A stretch of 45,605 nucleotides of DNA from positions 1 through 45,605 of the forward strand of contig JAMOQM010000031.1 of assembly GCA_027064005.1 (NCBI GenBank), read 5' to 3'. Position 1 is the stretch's first letter. Every line of letters starts with the position of its first letter. Both the position numbers and the translations under genes were made by a program. This document shows positions 36,297-45,254 of this stretch, piece by piece. The stretch is from Candidatus Cloacimonadota bacterium (GTDB taxonomy: Bacteria > Cloacimonadota > Cloacimonadia > Cloacimonadales > JAMOQM01). The notes beneath the pieces are model-generated. The model made no database searches, was not told the origin of the DNA, and worked only from the letters and a program-made list of their open reading frames with translations.

Positions 36297-36897
36297 AAAA
36301 ACATTAATCTTAGCGTTTCTCTTGCTTGGTTCAGTTTTATTTGGTTTAAATAATTCGGAAATTAGAAATAAAATACTTGCTAAATATTCTGACTGCAAGA
36401 CTTTTCAGGCTGAATTTTCCCAATACAATTATTGGCCAAGTTATGATAAATCTAACAAGTCGGAGGGGAATATTTACTTTAATTCCCAAAAAATGATTTT
36501 AAAATACATATCACCGCATCAACAATATCTTTATCTGCATTCTGATTCATTACTTATTTACAATGTTGAATCAAATCAGGTTATGATATCAGAGCAAACC
36601 GGACTTTTTTCCGATTTTAAGATAAGTAACATTATAAAAAAATATTGGAACAAAAATGTTGCAAAAGTGGAATTTGATGGATCTGAATATAAAATTACTT
36701 TGAATTTGACAAATCAGGATGTTAAATCCATAACTCTAATTTTTACCCCGGAGTTTGTTCTAAAGAAAATGAAATATATAGACAAAAATAGCAATGAAAT
36801 TTCATTAAGCTTAAAAAAACTTGCCATAAATAAAAAATTACCAAAAAATGTGTTTGAACTTAAAATACCGAAGGATGCGAACATAATTGTTAGATAG
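36286..36897 (+). CDS. lolA: LolA-like outer-membrane lipoprotein carrier
   Basis: The 203-residue protein has a signal peptide (about residues 1-18) and the LolA half-barrel pattern: CKTFQAEFSQYNYWPSYDKSNKSEGNIYFNSQKMILKYISPHQQYLYLHSDSLLIYN and a C-terminal VFELKIPKDANII. It ferries lipoproteins across the periplasm. The genes around it encode several lipoproteins, so it has plenty of clients. It overlaps ftsK, a frequent neighbour of lolA in bacteria. Confidence 0.88.
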   Translation: MDSKKTLILAFLLLGSVLFGLNNSEIRNKILAKYSDCKTFQAEFSQYNYWPSYDKSNKSEGNIYFNSQKMILKYISPHQQYLYLHSDSLLIYNVESNQVMISEQTGLFSDFKISNIIKKYWNKNVAKVEFDGSEYKITLNLTNQDVKSITLIFTPEFVLKKMKYIDKNSNEISLSLKKLAINKKLPKNVFELKIPKDANIIVR

Positions 36898-36905
36898 GAG
36901 ATTTG

Positions 36906-37547
36906 ATGAAAATTAGAAATTTAATGATCATAATTTTAATGATATTGATGACTTTTGGTTGTACAAAGTTAAATTTGGCACGAAATTATTTTATCCTTGA
37001 TTACAATCCAATTATAGAAAATCCTAAATTATCTTTGGCAAAACCATTTCCTTATTCTGTTCAGGTAGTTGATAGCAGAATGCCCAGAACTTATGACAGA
37101 AGTCAGATTGTAATTCGTTATTCTGCTCATAAACTTTCTTATTCTTCTCAAAATATTTGGGCGGTTCGACTTTCATATTTAATACCTGATCTTATTAATA
37201 AACAAATTAAGTCCTATAATATTTTTGCTCAAACTCAAAGAGAATATTTGGAAGATCGCCCTGATTATGAAATAATAACTTACGTAAATCGAGTGGAAAT
37301 GTTTAAAAATGAATATTATACAGCCGCTCATTTAAGTATGGATTATTATTTAAGAAAGAGCGATAGCCACGATGATCTTATCAAATATTCGTTTGATATT
37401 GAAAAACAAATCTCTCAGGAAGGTATGGATATTTTTGCAAAAAAAATAAGCAATTTGTTAAAAGAACAAACTGATATTTTTTTAGTAAAAACAATCGATT
37501 ATTTTCAATCTTTAGAAAAGAAAAAAATTAAGGTTAAGAAGAAATGA
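36906..37547 (+). CDS. PqiC-like ABC-transport auxiliary lipoprotein
   Basis: The protein of 213 residues has a lipoprotein signal (Cys19, MTFGC) followed by NLARNYFILDY, PFPYSVQVVDSRMPRTYDRSQIVIRYSAHKLSYSSQNIWAVRLSYLIPDLI. This is the ABC_trans_aux/PqiC pattern of lipoproteins that work with MlaD- or PqiB-type bridges between the membranes. I use the ATG at 36906 (GGAG six bases upstream) rather than the TTG one codon earlier. It lies in a unit with mlaE and mlaF, supporting a role in lipid transport. No MlaD gene is in the window. The C-terminus ends in a lysine-rich tail. Confidence 0.82.
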   Translation: MKIRNLMIIILMILMTFGCTKLNLARNYFILDYNPIIENPKLSLAKPFPYSVQVVDSRMPRTYDRSQIVIRYSAHKLSYSSQNIWAVRLSYLIPDLINKQIKSYNIFAQTQREYLEDRPDYEIITYVNRVEMFKNEYYTAAHLSMDYYLRKSDSHDDLIKYSFDIEKQISQEGMDIFAKKISNLLKEQTDIFLVKTIDYFQSLEKKKIKVKKK

Positions 37548-39094
37548 AGAAATTACCCGGTATTTTCCTAATTTTGCTGTTTTCACTAAACCTCTTTTCA
37601 AAAGTTAATTATGATTCTTGGCTAAAACCTCCACCGTCAGAACAATTGGATTTAGAAGGAATTGACGACCAAAAAGGAGTTGGAAGGGTTTTTGTTCCGG
37701 CAATGACCGATCCTGAAAATGAACCTTTTTATTTCATTTATAAAAAAAATAAACTTATTAAAAATAGTAGAATGGGAACGAGTTCTTTTCTTTTACCCGG
37801 ACTCTATACTGTTCGTTATGGTTCCGGAGATGTAACTCAATTAATGTCTCAGACTATTCAAATATATAAAGAAAATGTAACTTATCCAAAAATAAATTGG
37901 AGTGGATTAACTATTAAGCTAATTGATGAAAATAGAAATAGTATTGATAATCGATATGAAATTTTTAGGATGAATAATGCCGAAAGTTACGGATTCGGTT
38001 ACGGGGCAAGAGAAGAAGTGGGTGAGCATTTGTCAACTTGGATTCTTCAACCGGGAACTTATAAAATTACTCTCAATGGACAATCTTTTAACACTTATAT
38101 TGATTTTACAACTGTGGAATTAGTTAAAGGAGAATTAGAGCAATTGACCATTGTGGTGGATTCGGAATCCGGACATTTAATTGGGGCAGGTATTCTTAAT
38201 CAGGAAGAAAATATTCTCTTGAATACACCATCAAAATTATCTACCGCTCTCCATTTAAATGCAAATGCCAACAGTGATAATTCTACTGACAAAAATCATT
38301 CCTCTACTCGAATTTCTCTAATCGGTCAGCTTGATAATAAATATATTTATGAAAAAGACCCTTTTCATATTATCTCAAAAGATTTATTTGATCTTGGTGT
38401 TTCTAAAGAGACTGATACTGATTTTAGAATTTCTACCGACAACATTTCTTTGAGAAATACCGGTTTATATTATTTTTCAAGATTTTTCGGTTCTTATATG
38501 AGAATTGATTTGCAATCACATTTTTTTAAGGAAAAAGTATATTCGCAGAATGGCGATAATTTTATGAAATTATCAGCATCAGGAGATACTCTTCAAACTT
38601 ACCAAAATATCAAATCGTTGGATGTAAAACCACCTTTTTACCCTATTTCTATAAAAGAAGGATTAGGTTTTAATTTTAGGATTTTAAATCATCCTCAAGC
38701 AAATTTGAATATTCGATCCGGTTTTGGAATGCGACAAGATGTTTACCGCAACGTTTATTCTTTTCTTCACACAATTCATGATGAGAATAGTCCGTATAAT
38801 AATTACAATGTTTATCAGCAAAATAAATCTAATTATCAGGAAGGTATTGAGATTTCTCTTTTGGGTAATTTCCAAATTCTCCGTGACGTTAGTTATAATA
38901 CAAATGCCGACATTCTTTTTCCGTTCGATAAAGAATCGTCCAAAAGTGTTGATTGGGAGCAGACTGTTAACTTGAAGCTTTTCAAATATTTGTCTGTCGA
39001 TTATCGGCTTAATATTTCTTACAATAAAGACGTGTCTGATTGGTTTGTTTTAAATCAAAACCTATTCTTGCGTGTAACCTATTTCCTCTATTAA
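37544..39094 (+). CDS. Exported protein, possible outer-membrane beta-barrel, in the Mla-like operon
   Basis: I do not recognise this 516-residue protein. It has a signal peptide (about residues 1-19). An N-terminal region of about 20-215 is beta-rich with aromatic residues and a pattern of two or more Ig- or carboxypeptidase-regulatory-like modules (LLPGLYTVRYGSGDV, ILQPGTYKITLNGQSF). From about residue 250 onwards there are alternating polar and hydrophobic strands ending in aromatic residues (NTGLYYFSRFFGSYMRID, LSVDYRLNISY). The last residues, LFLRVTYFLY, end in a terminal aromatic, as in outer-membrane barrels recognised by BamA. It overlaps the PqiC-like gene by 4 bases and precedes mlaE by 5 bases, so it may be the outer-membrane partner of this lipid transporter. 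Confidence 0.6.
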   Translation: MKKLPGIFLILLFSLNLFSKVNYDSWLKPPPSEQLDLEGIDDQKGVGRVFVPAMTDPENEPFYFIYKKNKLIKNSRMGTSSFLLPGLYTVRYGSGDVTQLMSQTIQIYKENVTYPKINWSGLTIKLIDENRNSIDNRYEIFRMNNAESYGFGYGAREEVGEHLSTWILQPGTYKITLNGQSFNTYIDFTTVELVKGELEQLTIVVDSESGHLIGAGILNQEENILLNTPSKLSTALHLNANANSDNSTDKNHSSTRISLIGQLDNKYIYEKDPFHIISKDLFDLGVSKETDTDFRISTDNISLRNTGLYYFSRFFGSYMRIDLQSHFFKEKVYSQNGDNFMKLSASGDTLQTYQNIKSLDVKPPFYPISIKEGLGFNFRILNHPQANLNIRSGFGMRQDVYRNVYSFLHTIHDENSPYNNYNVYQQNKSNYQEGIEISLLGNFQILRDVSYNTNADILFPFDKESSKSVDWEQTVNLKLFKYLSVDYRLNISYNKDVSDWFVLNQNLFLRVTYFLY

Positions 39095-39099
39095 ATCTT

Positions 39100-40185
39100 A
39101 TGCTAAAATATACTATAATTGATGAAACGCTATATTTGGAGGGATCTTTATCAAAAAAATTAATTGATTCTTCTTATTATAATTTTGAAAATTTAAACTG
39201 GGCGTTATTAAAAAAAATTAATATTTCTAAGATTGAACACATAGATTCTTTCGGGGTTGCCTTTCTTGATTTGTTAATTCAAAAAATAAATCCAAAAGAA
39301 AAATATAATTTATTGGAAGATGTTCCGGAAAAATTTCGCGATATTTTTCAAACTTTCACCTCATTAGATTTGGCAGATGTTCCACCGCCTCAGAGAAAAA
39401 CTTTTTTTGAAGAACTTGGCGAAAAATTTTATAATTTTAAAGATGAATTTATCCATTCGATGTTTTTAACCGCGGATATTTTTTATTGGTCGATCGTCGG
39501 TTTGTTTAAACCTAAAGGTCAAAGAAAGGGAGCTGTTATTCAACAGGGGATTTTGATTGGTGTTGAGGCGATTCCAATTTTATCTCTGCTTTCTTTGATA
39601 ATAGGGTTGATTTTAGCTTTACAGGCTGCCGCTCAATTAAGACAATTTGGAGCAAATATTTTTGTCGCAGATTTGATTTCAATTTCGATGGTTAGAGAAA
39701 TGGGACCAATGATGACCGCTATAATTGTTGCCGGAAGAAGTGGGTCGGCTTTTGCCTCTGAAATTGCGACTATGCAAGTTACGGAAGAAATTGATGCGTT
39801 GAAAATGATGTCAATTAATCCAATTAGATATATTGTTGCTCCAAAATTCCAAGCTATTACTTTCTGTTTACCGCTTTTGGTTATTTTGGCGATTTTTGTG
39901 GGTATTTTTGGCGGATTGCTAATTGCAATGTTCTATTTGGATTTAACTCCGACTTCATATATTAATGAAGCTATAAGCATATTATCCTTTCAAGATATTT
40001 TAGTTAGTTTGATTAAATCCATAACCTTTTCTTGGGCAATTGTTGTTATCGGAAGCTATTATGGTTTTCGAGTTAAAGGTGGGGCGGAAGGTGTTGGTAA
40101 AGCAACTACCTATTCTGTGGTTGCTTCTATTTTTTCAGTAATTGTCCTTGATGTAATTTTTAGTTTGATATTTTTGCCAAAATGA
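39100..40185 (+). CDS. MlaE-family lipid ABC transporter permease with STAS domain
   Basis: I place the start at ATG 39100, 5 bases after the preceding stop, because the product then begins directly with a STAS-like domain (LKYTIIDETLYLEGSL..., residues 1-90). The remaining sequence to residue 361 is the MlaE permease (DUF140) with about five to six membrane helices: GILIGVEAIPILSLLSLIIGLILALQAA, MVREMGPMMTAIIVAGRSGSAFASEIATMQVTEEIDAL and the later FRVKGGAEGVGKATT. N-terminal STAS fusions are common in this family. It pairs with the ATPase encoded next (ATGA-type overlap). Confidence 0.92.
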   Translation: MLKYTIIDETLYLEGSLSKKLIDSSYYNFENLNWALLKKINISKIEHIDSFGVAFLDLLIQKINPKEKYNLLEDVPEKFRDIFQTFTSLDLADVPPPQRKTFFEELGEKFYNFKDEFIHSMFLTADIFYWSIVGLFKPKGQRKGAVIQQGILIGVEAIPILSLLSLIIGLILALQAAAQLRQFGANIFVADLISISMVREMGPMMTAIIVAGRSGSAFASEIATMQVTEEIDALKMMSINPIRYIVAPKFQAITFCLPLLVILAIFVGIFGGLLIAMFYLDLTPTSYINEAISILSFQDILVSLIKSITFSWAIVVIGSYYGFRVKGGAEGVGKATTYSVVASIFSVIVLDVIFSLIFLPK

Positions 40186-40916
40186 AAAATCCGATTATAG
40201 AAGTTAAAAATTTGACAGCTCAATATGGTGAAAAAGTCATTCTTGATGATATTGACGCTGTTATTTATCCTAATGAAGTTACTATTATTCTTGGGGGAAG
40301 TGGTTGTGGAAAATCTACATTCTTAAAGAATATTTTAAGGCTAAATACTCCGACTTCAGGGAAGGTAAGTTTTTTTGGAAAAGAAATTGTTACTGAAGAA
40401 GAATTTGAGGAAGTTCTGCTTAGAATTGGAATGCTGTTTCAAAATGGAGCCTTGCTGAATTCTCTAAATATTTATGATAATTTAGCTATTCCTTTGGAAA
40501 CTCACACAAATTTACCGACAGAATTAATCAAAAAAATCATCAAAGTAAAATTAAATTTAGTCGGATTAAAAAATATTGAATATATGACTCCAGCCGAATT
40601 ATCCGGAGGAATGAAGAAAAGAGCAGCTTTGGCAAGATCTATTATTTTAGATCCGGAGATTTTATTTTGTGATGAACCAAGTGCAGGATTAGATCCCCTA
40701 ACAAGTGAAACTCTTGATAAATTGATTCTAAAGCTAAAAAAACAATTAAATATGACGATTGTAGTAGTTACGCATGAATTGGCAAGTATTCATCGAATAG
40801 CTGACAGACTGATTTTTTTGGATAATAAAAAAGTTATTTTTCAAGGTAGTCTATCTGAAGCAAAAGCATCCGATATTAAATATATTCAAGATTTTTTTAA
40901 GGTTGGAGAATTTTAA
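40182..40916 (+). CDS. MlaF-like ATPase of the lipid ABC transporter
   Basis: The 244-residue ATPase has Walker A GGSGCGKST, the Q-loop LFQNGALLNSLNIYDNLAIPL (typical of MlaF), signature LSGGMKKRAALARSI, Walker B ILFCDEPSAGLDP and an H-loop (TH). It drives the MlaE permease with which it overlaps by 4 bases. It lacks a long C-terminal extension. The gene is the last of the unit; no mlaD follows within the window. Confidence 0.94.
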   Translation: MKNPIIEVKNLTAQYGEKVILDDIDAVIYPNEVTIILGGSGCGKSTFLKNILRLNTPTSGKVSFFGKEIVTEEEFEEVLLRIGMLFQNGALLNSLNIYDNLAIPLETHTNLPTELIKKIIKVKLNLVGLKNIEYMTPAELSGGMKKRAALARSIILDPEILFCDEPSAGLDPLTSETLDKLILKLKKQLNMTIVVVTHELASIHRIADRLIFLDNKKVIFQGSLSEAKASDIKYIQDFFKVGEF

Positions 40917-40993
40917 GAGTTTTTAACGTGTTGGATTTAGAGTTCTAACTATCTGAAAAATAAAGAATAGTGATTTATATCCTTTCAATTTAA

Positions 40994-41044
40994 TCAGGAG
41001 CTAAATCCTGAAAAATGTAGATAATTATAAAAAATTGTTTGACA
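40994..41044. other. Hairpin and TTGACA upstream of the tRNA trio
   Basis: The 210-base gap 40917-41126 holds a short hairpin TCAGGA/TCCTGA (40994-40999 with 41006-41011) and a TTGACA hexamer (41039-41044) with TATAAA 13 bases further on. The distance to the first tRNA (41127) suits a promoter of the tRNA operon, but the spacing of the -10 is unusual. I see no gene in the gap. Confidence 0.35.
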
Positions 41045-41126
41045 TAAAAACCATATTTATAAATGTAGCTTCATTGATAGAGTGAATAGCGAGGCTGCTT
41101 TTGTGCAGAATTGTCTAAATTTTTTT

Positions 41127-41200
41127 GGCGACATCGCCAAGTGGTAAGGCAAGGGTCTGCAAAATCCTTATCCCCAGTTCGAATCTGGGTGTCGCCTCCA
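41127..41200 (+). tRNA. tRNA-Cys (GCA)
   Basis: This 74-nt tRNA has anticodon loop CTGCAAA, a GGCGACA/TGTCGCC acceptor stem, discriminator T (U73, expected for cysteine) and encoded CCA. It is the first of three tRNAs in a row on the plus strand. Confidence 0.95.
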
Positions 41201-41212
41201 AAAAAAATGTTT

Positions 41213-41299
41213 GCCGGAGTGGTGGAATTGGTAGACACAAGGGACTTAAAATCCCTCGGACTTCGGTCCGTGCCGGTTCAAGTCCGGCCTCTGGTACCA
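41213..41299 (+). tRNA. tRNA-Leu (TAA)
   Basis: This 87-nt class II tRNA has a long variable arm, anticodon loop CTTAAAA giving TAA (reads TTA/TTG, abundant in this AT-rich genome), discriminator A and encoded CCA. It lies 12 bases after tRNA-Cys. Confidence 0.95.
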
Positions 41300-41305
41300 T
41301 ATATT

Positions 41306-41380
41306 GCGAAAGTAGCTCAGTGGTAGAGCACAACCTTGCCAAGGTTGGGGTCGCGGGTTCGAACCCCGTCTTTCGCTCCA
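41306..41380 (+). tRNA. tRNA-Gly (GCC)
   Basis: This 75-nt tRNA has anticodon GCC (loop TTGCCAA), a GCGAAAG/CTTTCGC acceptor stem and encoded CCA. It lies 6 bases after tRNA-Leu and is followed by a strong terminator. Confidence 0.95.
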
Positions 41381-41387
41381 TAATAAG

Positions 41388-41417
41388 ACCATTTGAATTC
41401 GTTCAAATGGTTTTTTT
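41388..41417 (+). terminator. Intrinsic terminator of the tRNA trio
   Basis: A perfect 10-bp stem, ACCATTTGAA with its complement (41388-41397 and 41402-41411), a TTCG tetraloop and seven T residues lie 8 bases after tRNA-Gly. A further TTGACA (41419-41424) directly after it may start transcription of the sensor-kinase gene. Confidence 0.93.
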
Positions 41418-41467
41418 ATTGACACAAATTCATTGTTCAACATTGATTAAATTAAAAAAAGGATTTA

Positions 41468-43699
41468 ATGATGTCGAAAAAAAATGGAACCTTAATGTTT
41501 GCTCTTATAAAAATAACGATGTTCAGTATATTTATAACTTCTTCTATTTTTTATTTTATCCTTTTCAAGTCAGAAGTCACAAATCAAACCAAACTTCTTC
41601 ATAGTAGAATTACTCAAATATCACAGAAACTAAGTTCAGATCTCGGATACTCTCTTTGGAACTATGTTGATAATGAAATTACTAAAAATATTACCCAAGA
41701 GTTAAAATTAGAGTATGTTGGAGGTATCATTCTTTATAATTCAAAAGGGGAGATCGTTAAAGGATTTTATAAAGATAATGATAATATAATAATAAATTTA
41801 TCCGAAACTTCTAAAGAACTTAAGAAATTTAAGTTTAGTGAAAGACGAAAAATTTTCTATAATAATAAATTCATCGGTGAATTAGAGATTTATGCTTCCG
41901 ATAGACAACTCAAAAAAACAATAAACAATTACCTTTTATTTCTCATTGTTATCGCTTTATCTGAGGTTGTGTTTTCTACACTTATTATTATTTTGCTTTT
42001 TAAAAACTCAATTCTTAAACAATTAAACAATATTAAAGATGGTATTTCCGAGTTAAATAAAGGAAATTATGATAATAAAATTCCTAAACAAAGATATAAT
42101 GAATTTGATGTTATTTCTAACCATATAAATATTATGGCTCAAACAATTCAAAAAAGAGAAAAAGAAATCTCAAATATTAAAAATTATCTCAGTAATATTT
42201 TAGAATCTATGCCTTCTGTTCTAATTTCTATAGATGAGAATTATAAAATAACCCAATGGAATAAAACAGCTCAAGAAGTGTTTAGTGCAAATAAAGAAAA
42301 TGTTCTAGGTAGAAAGATTTGGAAGATTATCCCTCAATTCAATTCCTATAAAAATAAAATTTTCAACGTTATGCAGACAAAAGAAGAAGAAATAATTTAC
42401 AAAAAGAATCTATTTGAAGAAGTTGATCGTCTATATAATATTATTTTTTATCCCTTAATTGCTAACGGAGTTAGGGGAATTGTGATACGCTGTGATGATG
42501 TTAGCGAATTGGAAAAGAAGCAGTTACAATTGGAACAAGCTCAAAAATTAGAAACAATCGGAACATTGGCCGGCGGTCTGGCTCATGATTTTAATAATAT
42601 CTTGAATGGTATTTTTGGACCGATATCTATTATGAAAACATTAATTTCAATGGGAAAAGAAATTACGGGAGATCAATTAAATAAATATCTGGGTTTAATG
42701 GATTCTTCGGCAAACAGAGCAAAAGATATTGTAAAGCAAATCTTAATGCTTTCCCACAAATACAAAATCAGAAATATGCCGGTAAATCTTAATGAAACAA
42801 TTTCCAGTATTCAGAAAATAGCAACCAGCTCTTTTGATAAAATTGTTGACCTTGATATTGAGTTTTTTCCTGAAAAAGCAATGATTAAGGGTGACCCAAC
42901 TCAGATAGAACAAGTTTTTTTGAATTTAACGATCAATGCTTATCATGCGATGACAATTATGAAAGAGGAAGATGAACGGGGAGGAACCCTATATTTAACC
43001 ATTACTAAATTCAAGGTGGATAATAGTTTTTGCAATAAACATATTAATGCCAAAAAAGGATATTTTTGGAAGGTTAGTATTGAAGATTCCGGTGTTGGTA
43101 TGGATAAAGAAACCATTAAGAAAATATTTGACCCATTCTTTACAACTAAAGAGAAAGGTGTCGGTACCGGTTTAGGTTTAGCAATGGCCTATAATATAAT
43201 TTTTCAGCATAAAGGATTTATTGATGTTTATTCTGAAAAGGGAAAAGGAACAACGTTTAATGTATATTTGCCTCAATATTCTGATGTAATAGAAGAGCGT
43301 GAAACACAAATAGATATTGTGGCTAAGAAAAGTAGTGCTTCAATTCTTTTTGTTGATGATGAAGAAACTAATAGAACTATTGCTAACGACATTTTAACAC
43401 CTTTAGGCTATAAATTAACTTTCTGCAGCAATGGCGAAGAAGCTTTAGAAGTTTATAATAGCGGTAAAAAATTCGACTTAATTTTATTGGATATTGTAAT
43501 GCCAAAATTATCAGGTGATAAAGTTTTTTGGGAGATCAATAAAAAAAATAAGGATCAAAAAGTAATTATTATGTCAGGTTTACGAATTTCGAAGGAACTC
43601 AATAAAATCTTTGAAGAAACAAAAGCTTCCTTTATGAGCAAACCATTTACTTTTCAATCCTTAATAGCATCAATTCAGGAAAAATTAGAAGAAAATTAA
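41468..43699 (+). CDS. Hybrid sensor histidine kinase with receiver domain
   Basis: The 743-residue membrane kinase has a first helix at about residues 12-30, a periplasmic sensor region of about 125 residues, and a second helix (about 155-180). Then come HAMP (about 180-235), a PAS domain (about 240-355), a dimerisation domain with [11 protein letters not shown] (His373) and an ATPase domain ([34 protein letters not shown]). It ends in a receiver (LFVDDEE, phospho-acceptor Asp675 in LLLDIVMP, Lys in MSKPF). The start may be either ATG 41468 or 41471. No output regulator is adjacent, so a phosphorelay partner must be elsewhere. The ligand is unknown. Its stop overlaps the convergent hsp33 stop. 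Confidence 0.93.
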   Translation: MMSKKNGTLMFALIKITMFSIFITSSIFYFILFKSEVTNQTKLLHSRITQISQKLSSDLGYSLWNYVDNEITKNITQELKLEYVGGIILYNSKGEIVKGFYKDNDNIIINLSETSKELKKFKFSERRKIFYNNKFIGELEIYASDRQLKKTINNYLLFLIVIALSEVVFSTLIIILLFKNSILKQLNNIKDGISELNKGNYDNKIPKQRYNEFDVISNHINIMAQTIQKREKEISNIKNYLSNILESMPSVLISIDENYKITQWNKTAQEVFSANKENVLGRKIWKIIPQFNSYKNKIFNVMQTKEEEIIYKKNLFEEVDRLYNIIFYPLIANGVRGIVIRCDDVSELEKKQLQLEQAQKLETIGTLAGGLAHDFNNILNGIFGPISIMKTLISMGKEITGDQLNKYLGLMDSSANRAKDIVKQILMLSHKYKIRNMPVNLNETISSIQKIATSSFDKIVDLDIEFFPEKAMIKGDPTQIEQVFLNLTINAYHAMTIMKEEDERGGTLYLTITKFKVDNSFCNKHINAKKGYFWKVSIEDSGVGMDKETIKKIFDPFFTTKEKGVGTGLGLAMAYNIIFQHKGFIDVYSEKGKGTTFNVYLPQYSDVIEERETQIDIVAKKSSASILFVDDEETNRTIANDILTPLGYKLTFCSNGEEALEVYNSGKKFDLILLDIVMPKLSGDKVFWEINKKNKDQKVIIMSGLRISKELNKIFEETKASFMSKPFTFQSLIASIQEKLEEN

Positions 43700-44571
43700 T
43701 GCTTTTTTGATTGTTTAATTTTGAGTATTGTTTCAGGGCTATATGTGTATTTTTTATTACAAAATCTGCAAACTACTTCAATATCTTCATTATCTTTAAT
43801 AATCTCATTTAACTCGCTTTCAGATAATAAACTAATTCCTTTCAGAAATCTTTCATAAGAACAATCACAAAAATATTTTGGCTCGATTGTTTCATAAATT
43901 TTTGAAGGAATGTCTTTAAGAACAAATTTTTCAATAACCTCTTCAATAGAATGTCCCATATCCAATAAATCAGTAATATTAGGGAGAAAATTTAAATTTT
44001 CCTCCAATTTTGAAATACTTTCTTCCGGTGCAAAAGGTAATAATTGAACAACAAATCCCCCGGCTTGTTTTACACTTCCATCCTTATTAAACATTATTCC
44101 AACAGAAACGGCTGTATGGATTTGTTCTGATTTAAGATAATAATGAGTCATCTCATCACCGATTCCCCCGGAAATCAACTCGATGGTGCCAATATAGGGC
44201 TCTTTTAATCCTAAATCTTTTATGACAGAAATAGTTCCGTCTTGTAAGAATTCTTTGAATGATTTTGTCTCTTTAGAAAATTCCGCAGCAGGGTTATTAA
44301 TATAACATTTTATCTCTCCGTTATTTTTCACAGTAGTAATAATTCCTTTCGTCGGACCGGAGCAGTCCAATTTTATTGATAAAAGGTCTTGTTTATTTTT
44401 TAAATCAAAACTCATCATTAATCCGGCTAAAAGTAATTTGCCTGTCAAAATACTATTTGCTACTGATAATTTATGAATTTTAATAGCTTCTTTGACAGTT
44501 TTAATCGCATCTACTGCGTAAAATCTTATATATTTGTCTTCGCTAATTCCTTTGATTAACTTATCTGCCAT
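43696..44571 (-). CDS. hslO: Redox-regulated chaperone Hsp33
   Basis: The 291-residue protein has the Hsp33 N-terminal core (LIKGISEDKYIRFYAVDAIKTVKEA, SIKLDCSGPTKGI) and a C-terminal zinc switch, CDC about residue 239 and CRFC near residue 270, i.e. the CxC plus CxxC redox centre. It protects proteins during oxidative stress. It overlaps the DUF523 gene upstream by 11 bases and converges with the sensor kinase, sharing 4 bases at the stops. Confidence 0.95.
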   Translation of the reverse strand: MADKLIKGISEDKYIRFYAVDAIKTVKEAIKIHKLSVANSILTGKLLLAGLMMSFDLKNKQDLLSIKLDCSGPTKGIITTVKNNGEIKCYINNPAAEFSKETKSFKEFLQDGTISVIKDLGLKEPYIGTIELISGGIGDEMTHYYLKSEQIHTAVSVGIMFNKDGSVKQAGGFVVQLLPFAPEESISKLEENLNFLPNITDLLDMGHSIEEVIEKFVLKDIPSKIYETIEPKYFCDCSYERFLKGISLLSESELNEIIKDNEDIEVVCRFCNKKYTYSPETILKIKQSKKH

Positions 44572-45010
44572 TTATTTCCTCCAATTTTTGTAACATTTCT
44601 TTATTTTCTTCAGTGATTATTTTGTAGTTTCTATCAATTAGCATTTTAGCAAAAACACCATTTCCATCAATGATTTTTCCTGTAAAACTTCCATCGTAAA
44701 TTTTTTGATATCCGCAAGATGGAGATTTGGCTTTGAGAATAATCAATTCCGGTTTTACTAAATCAACAATTTTTAGAGCTTCTTCAGCACCTTTTTTGAA
44801 ATTTCCCGTAACATCTTCACCATTTTTATTACGAACTTTATTATTAATAATTTCAGCAGGGATTCTCGGTGTTGGTAAACCACCTAATTGTTCAGGGCAA
44901 ACCGGTATAACTCCACCATTTTTAGCGAATTCTATTAATGGCTTGCAAGCATTATTACCGGCATTATATTTACAATTTATTCCTAAAAGACACTCGCTGA
45001 CTACTATCAT
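44561..45010 (-). CDS. DUF523 (YbbK-like) protein
   Basis: The 149-residue protein has VSECLLGINCKYNAGNN, IPVCPEQLGGLPTPRIPAEI and LKAKSPSCGYQKIYDGSFTGKI, the three conserved cysteine-containing blocks of DUF523. The conserved cysteines suggest metal or Fe-S binding; activity is not established for the family. It is the first gene of a two-gene unit with hsp33. Confidence 0.9.
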   Translation of the reverse strand: MIVVSECLLGINCKYNAGNNACKPLIEFAKNGGVIPVCPEQLGGLPTPRIPAEIINNKVRNKNGEDVTGNFKKGAEEALKIVDLVKPELIILKAKSPSCGYQKIYDGSFTGKIIDGNGVFAKMLIDRNYKIITEENKEMLQKLEEINGR

Positions 45011-45109
45011 AATTTCCTCTTTTTTTTGTTTGAACTAAAAAAATAATTGTTTCTGATTATGCAAGATAATTCGATAAATGTTCTCTATAAAATACTCAAA
45101 AATTTGTAA

Positions 45110-45208
45110 CTAAAAAATGATATATTGTGATAAAAAAGTTAAATTCGATGTGTAGCCAACATAATATTTATCTCTGGTTTTTGAATAAAGAATATATGTA
45201 TAATACAA
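45110..45208 (-). pseudogene. Truncated N-terminal fragment of a GIY-YIG gene
   Basis: From the TTG at 45208 the frame repeats the first 24 codons of the intact GIY-YIG gene (YYTYILYSKTRDKYYVGYTSNLT), because this is the 140-bp repeat. It then leaves the repeat and ends nine codons later (stop complement of 45110-45112). It is a remnant of a second copy. A preserved GGAG site precedes it. Confidence 0.75.
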
Positions 45209-45222
45209 AATTACTCCAAATA

Positions 45223-45254
45223 AAAAAAGCCGATTCAATGTTAATCGAATCGGC
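45223..45254 (-). terminator. Hairpin terminator in repeat copy 1
   Basis: The stem GCCGATTC/GAATCGGC (45229-45236 and 45247-45254) is followed on the minus strand by a T-run. It stands directly 3' of the tRNA-end remnant, as a tRNA terminator would, and the GIY-YIG stop codon lies inside it. Confidence 0.75.

Noticed and set aside
41111-41604. Open frames on both strands over the tRNA trio (protein tails such as SPVRIWVSP or RFELGIRILQ)
   Set aside because: They are translations of the tRNA-Cys, tRNA-Leu and tRNA-Gly genes and their terminator, not genes.
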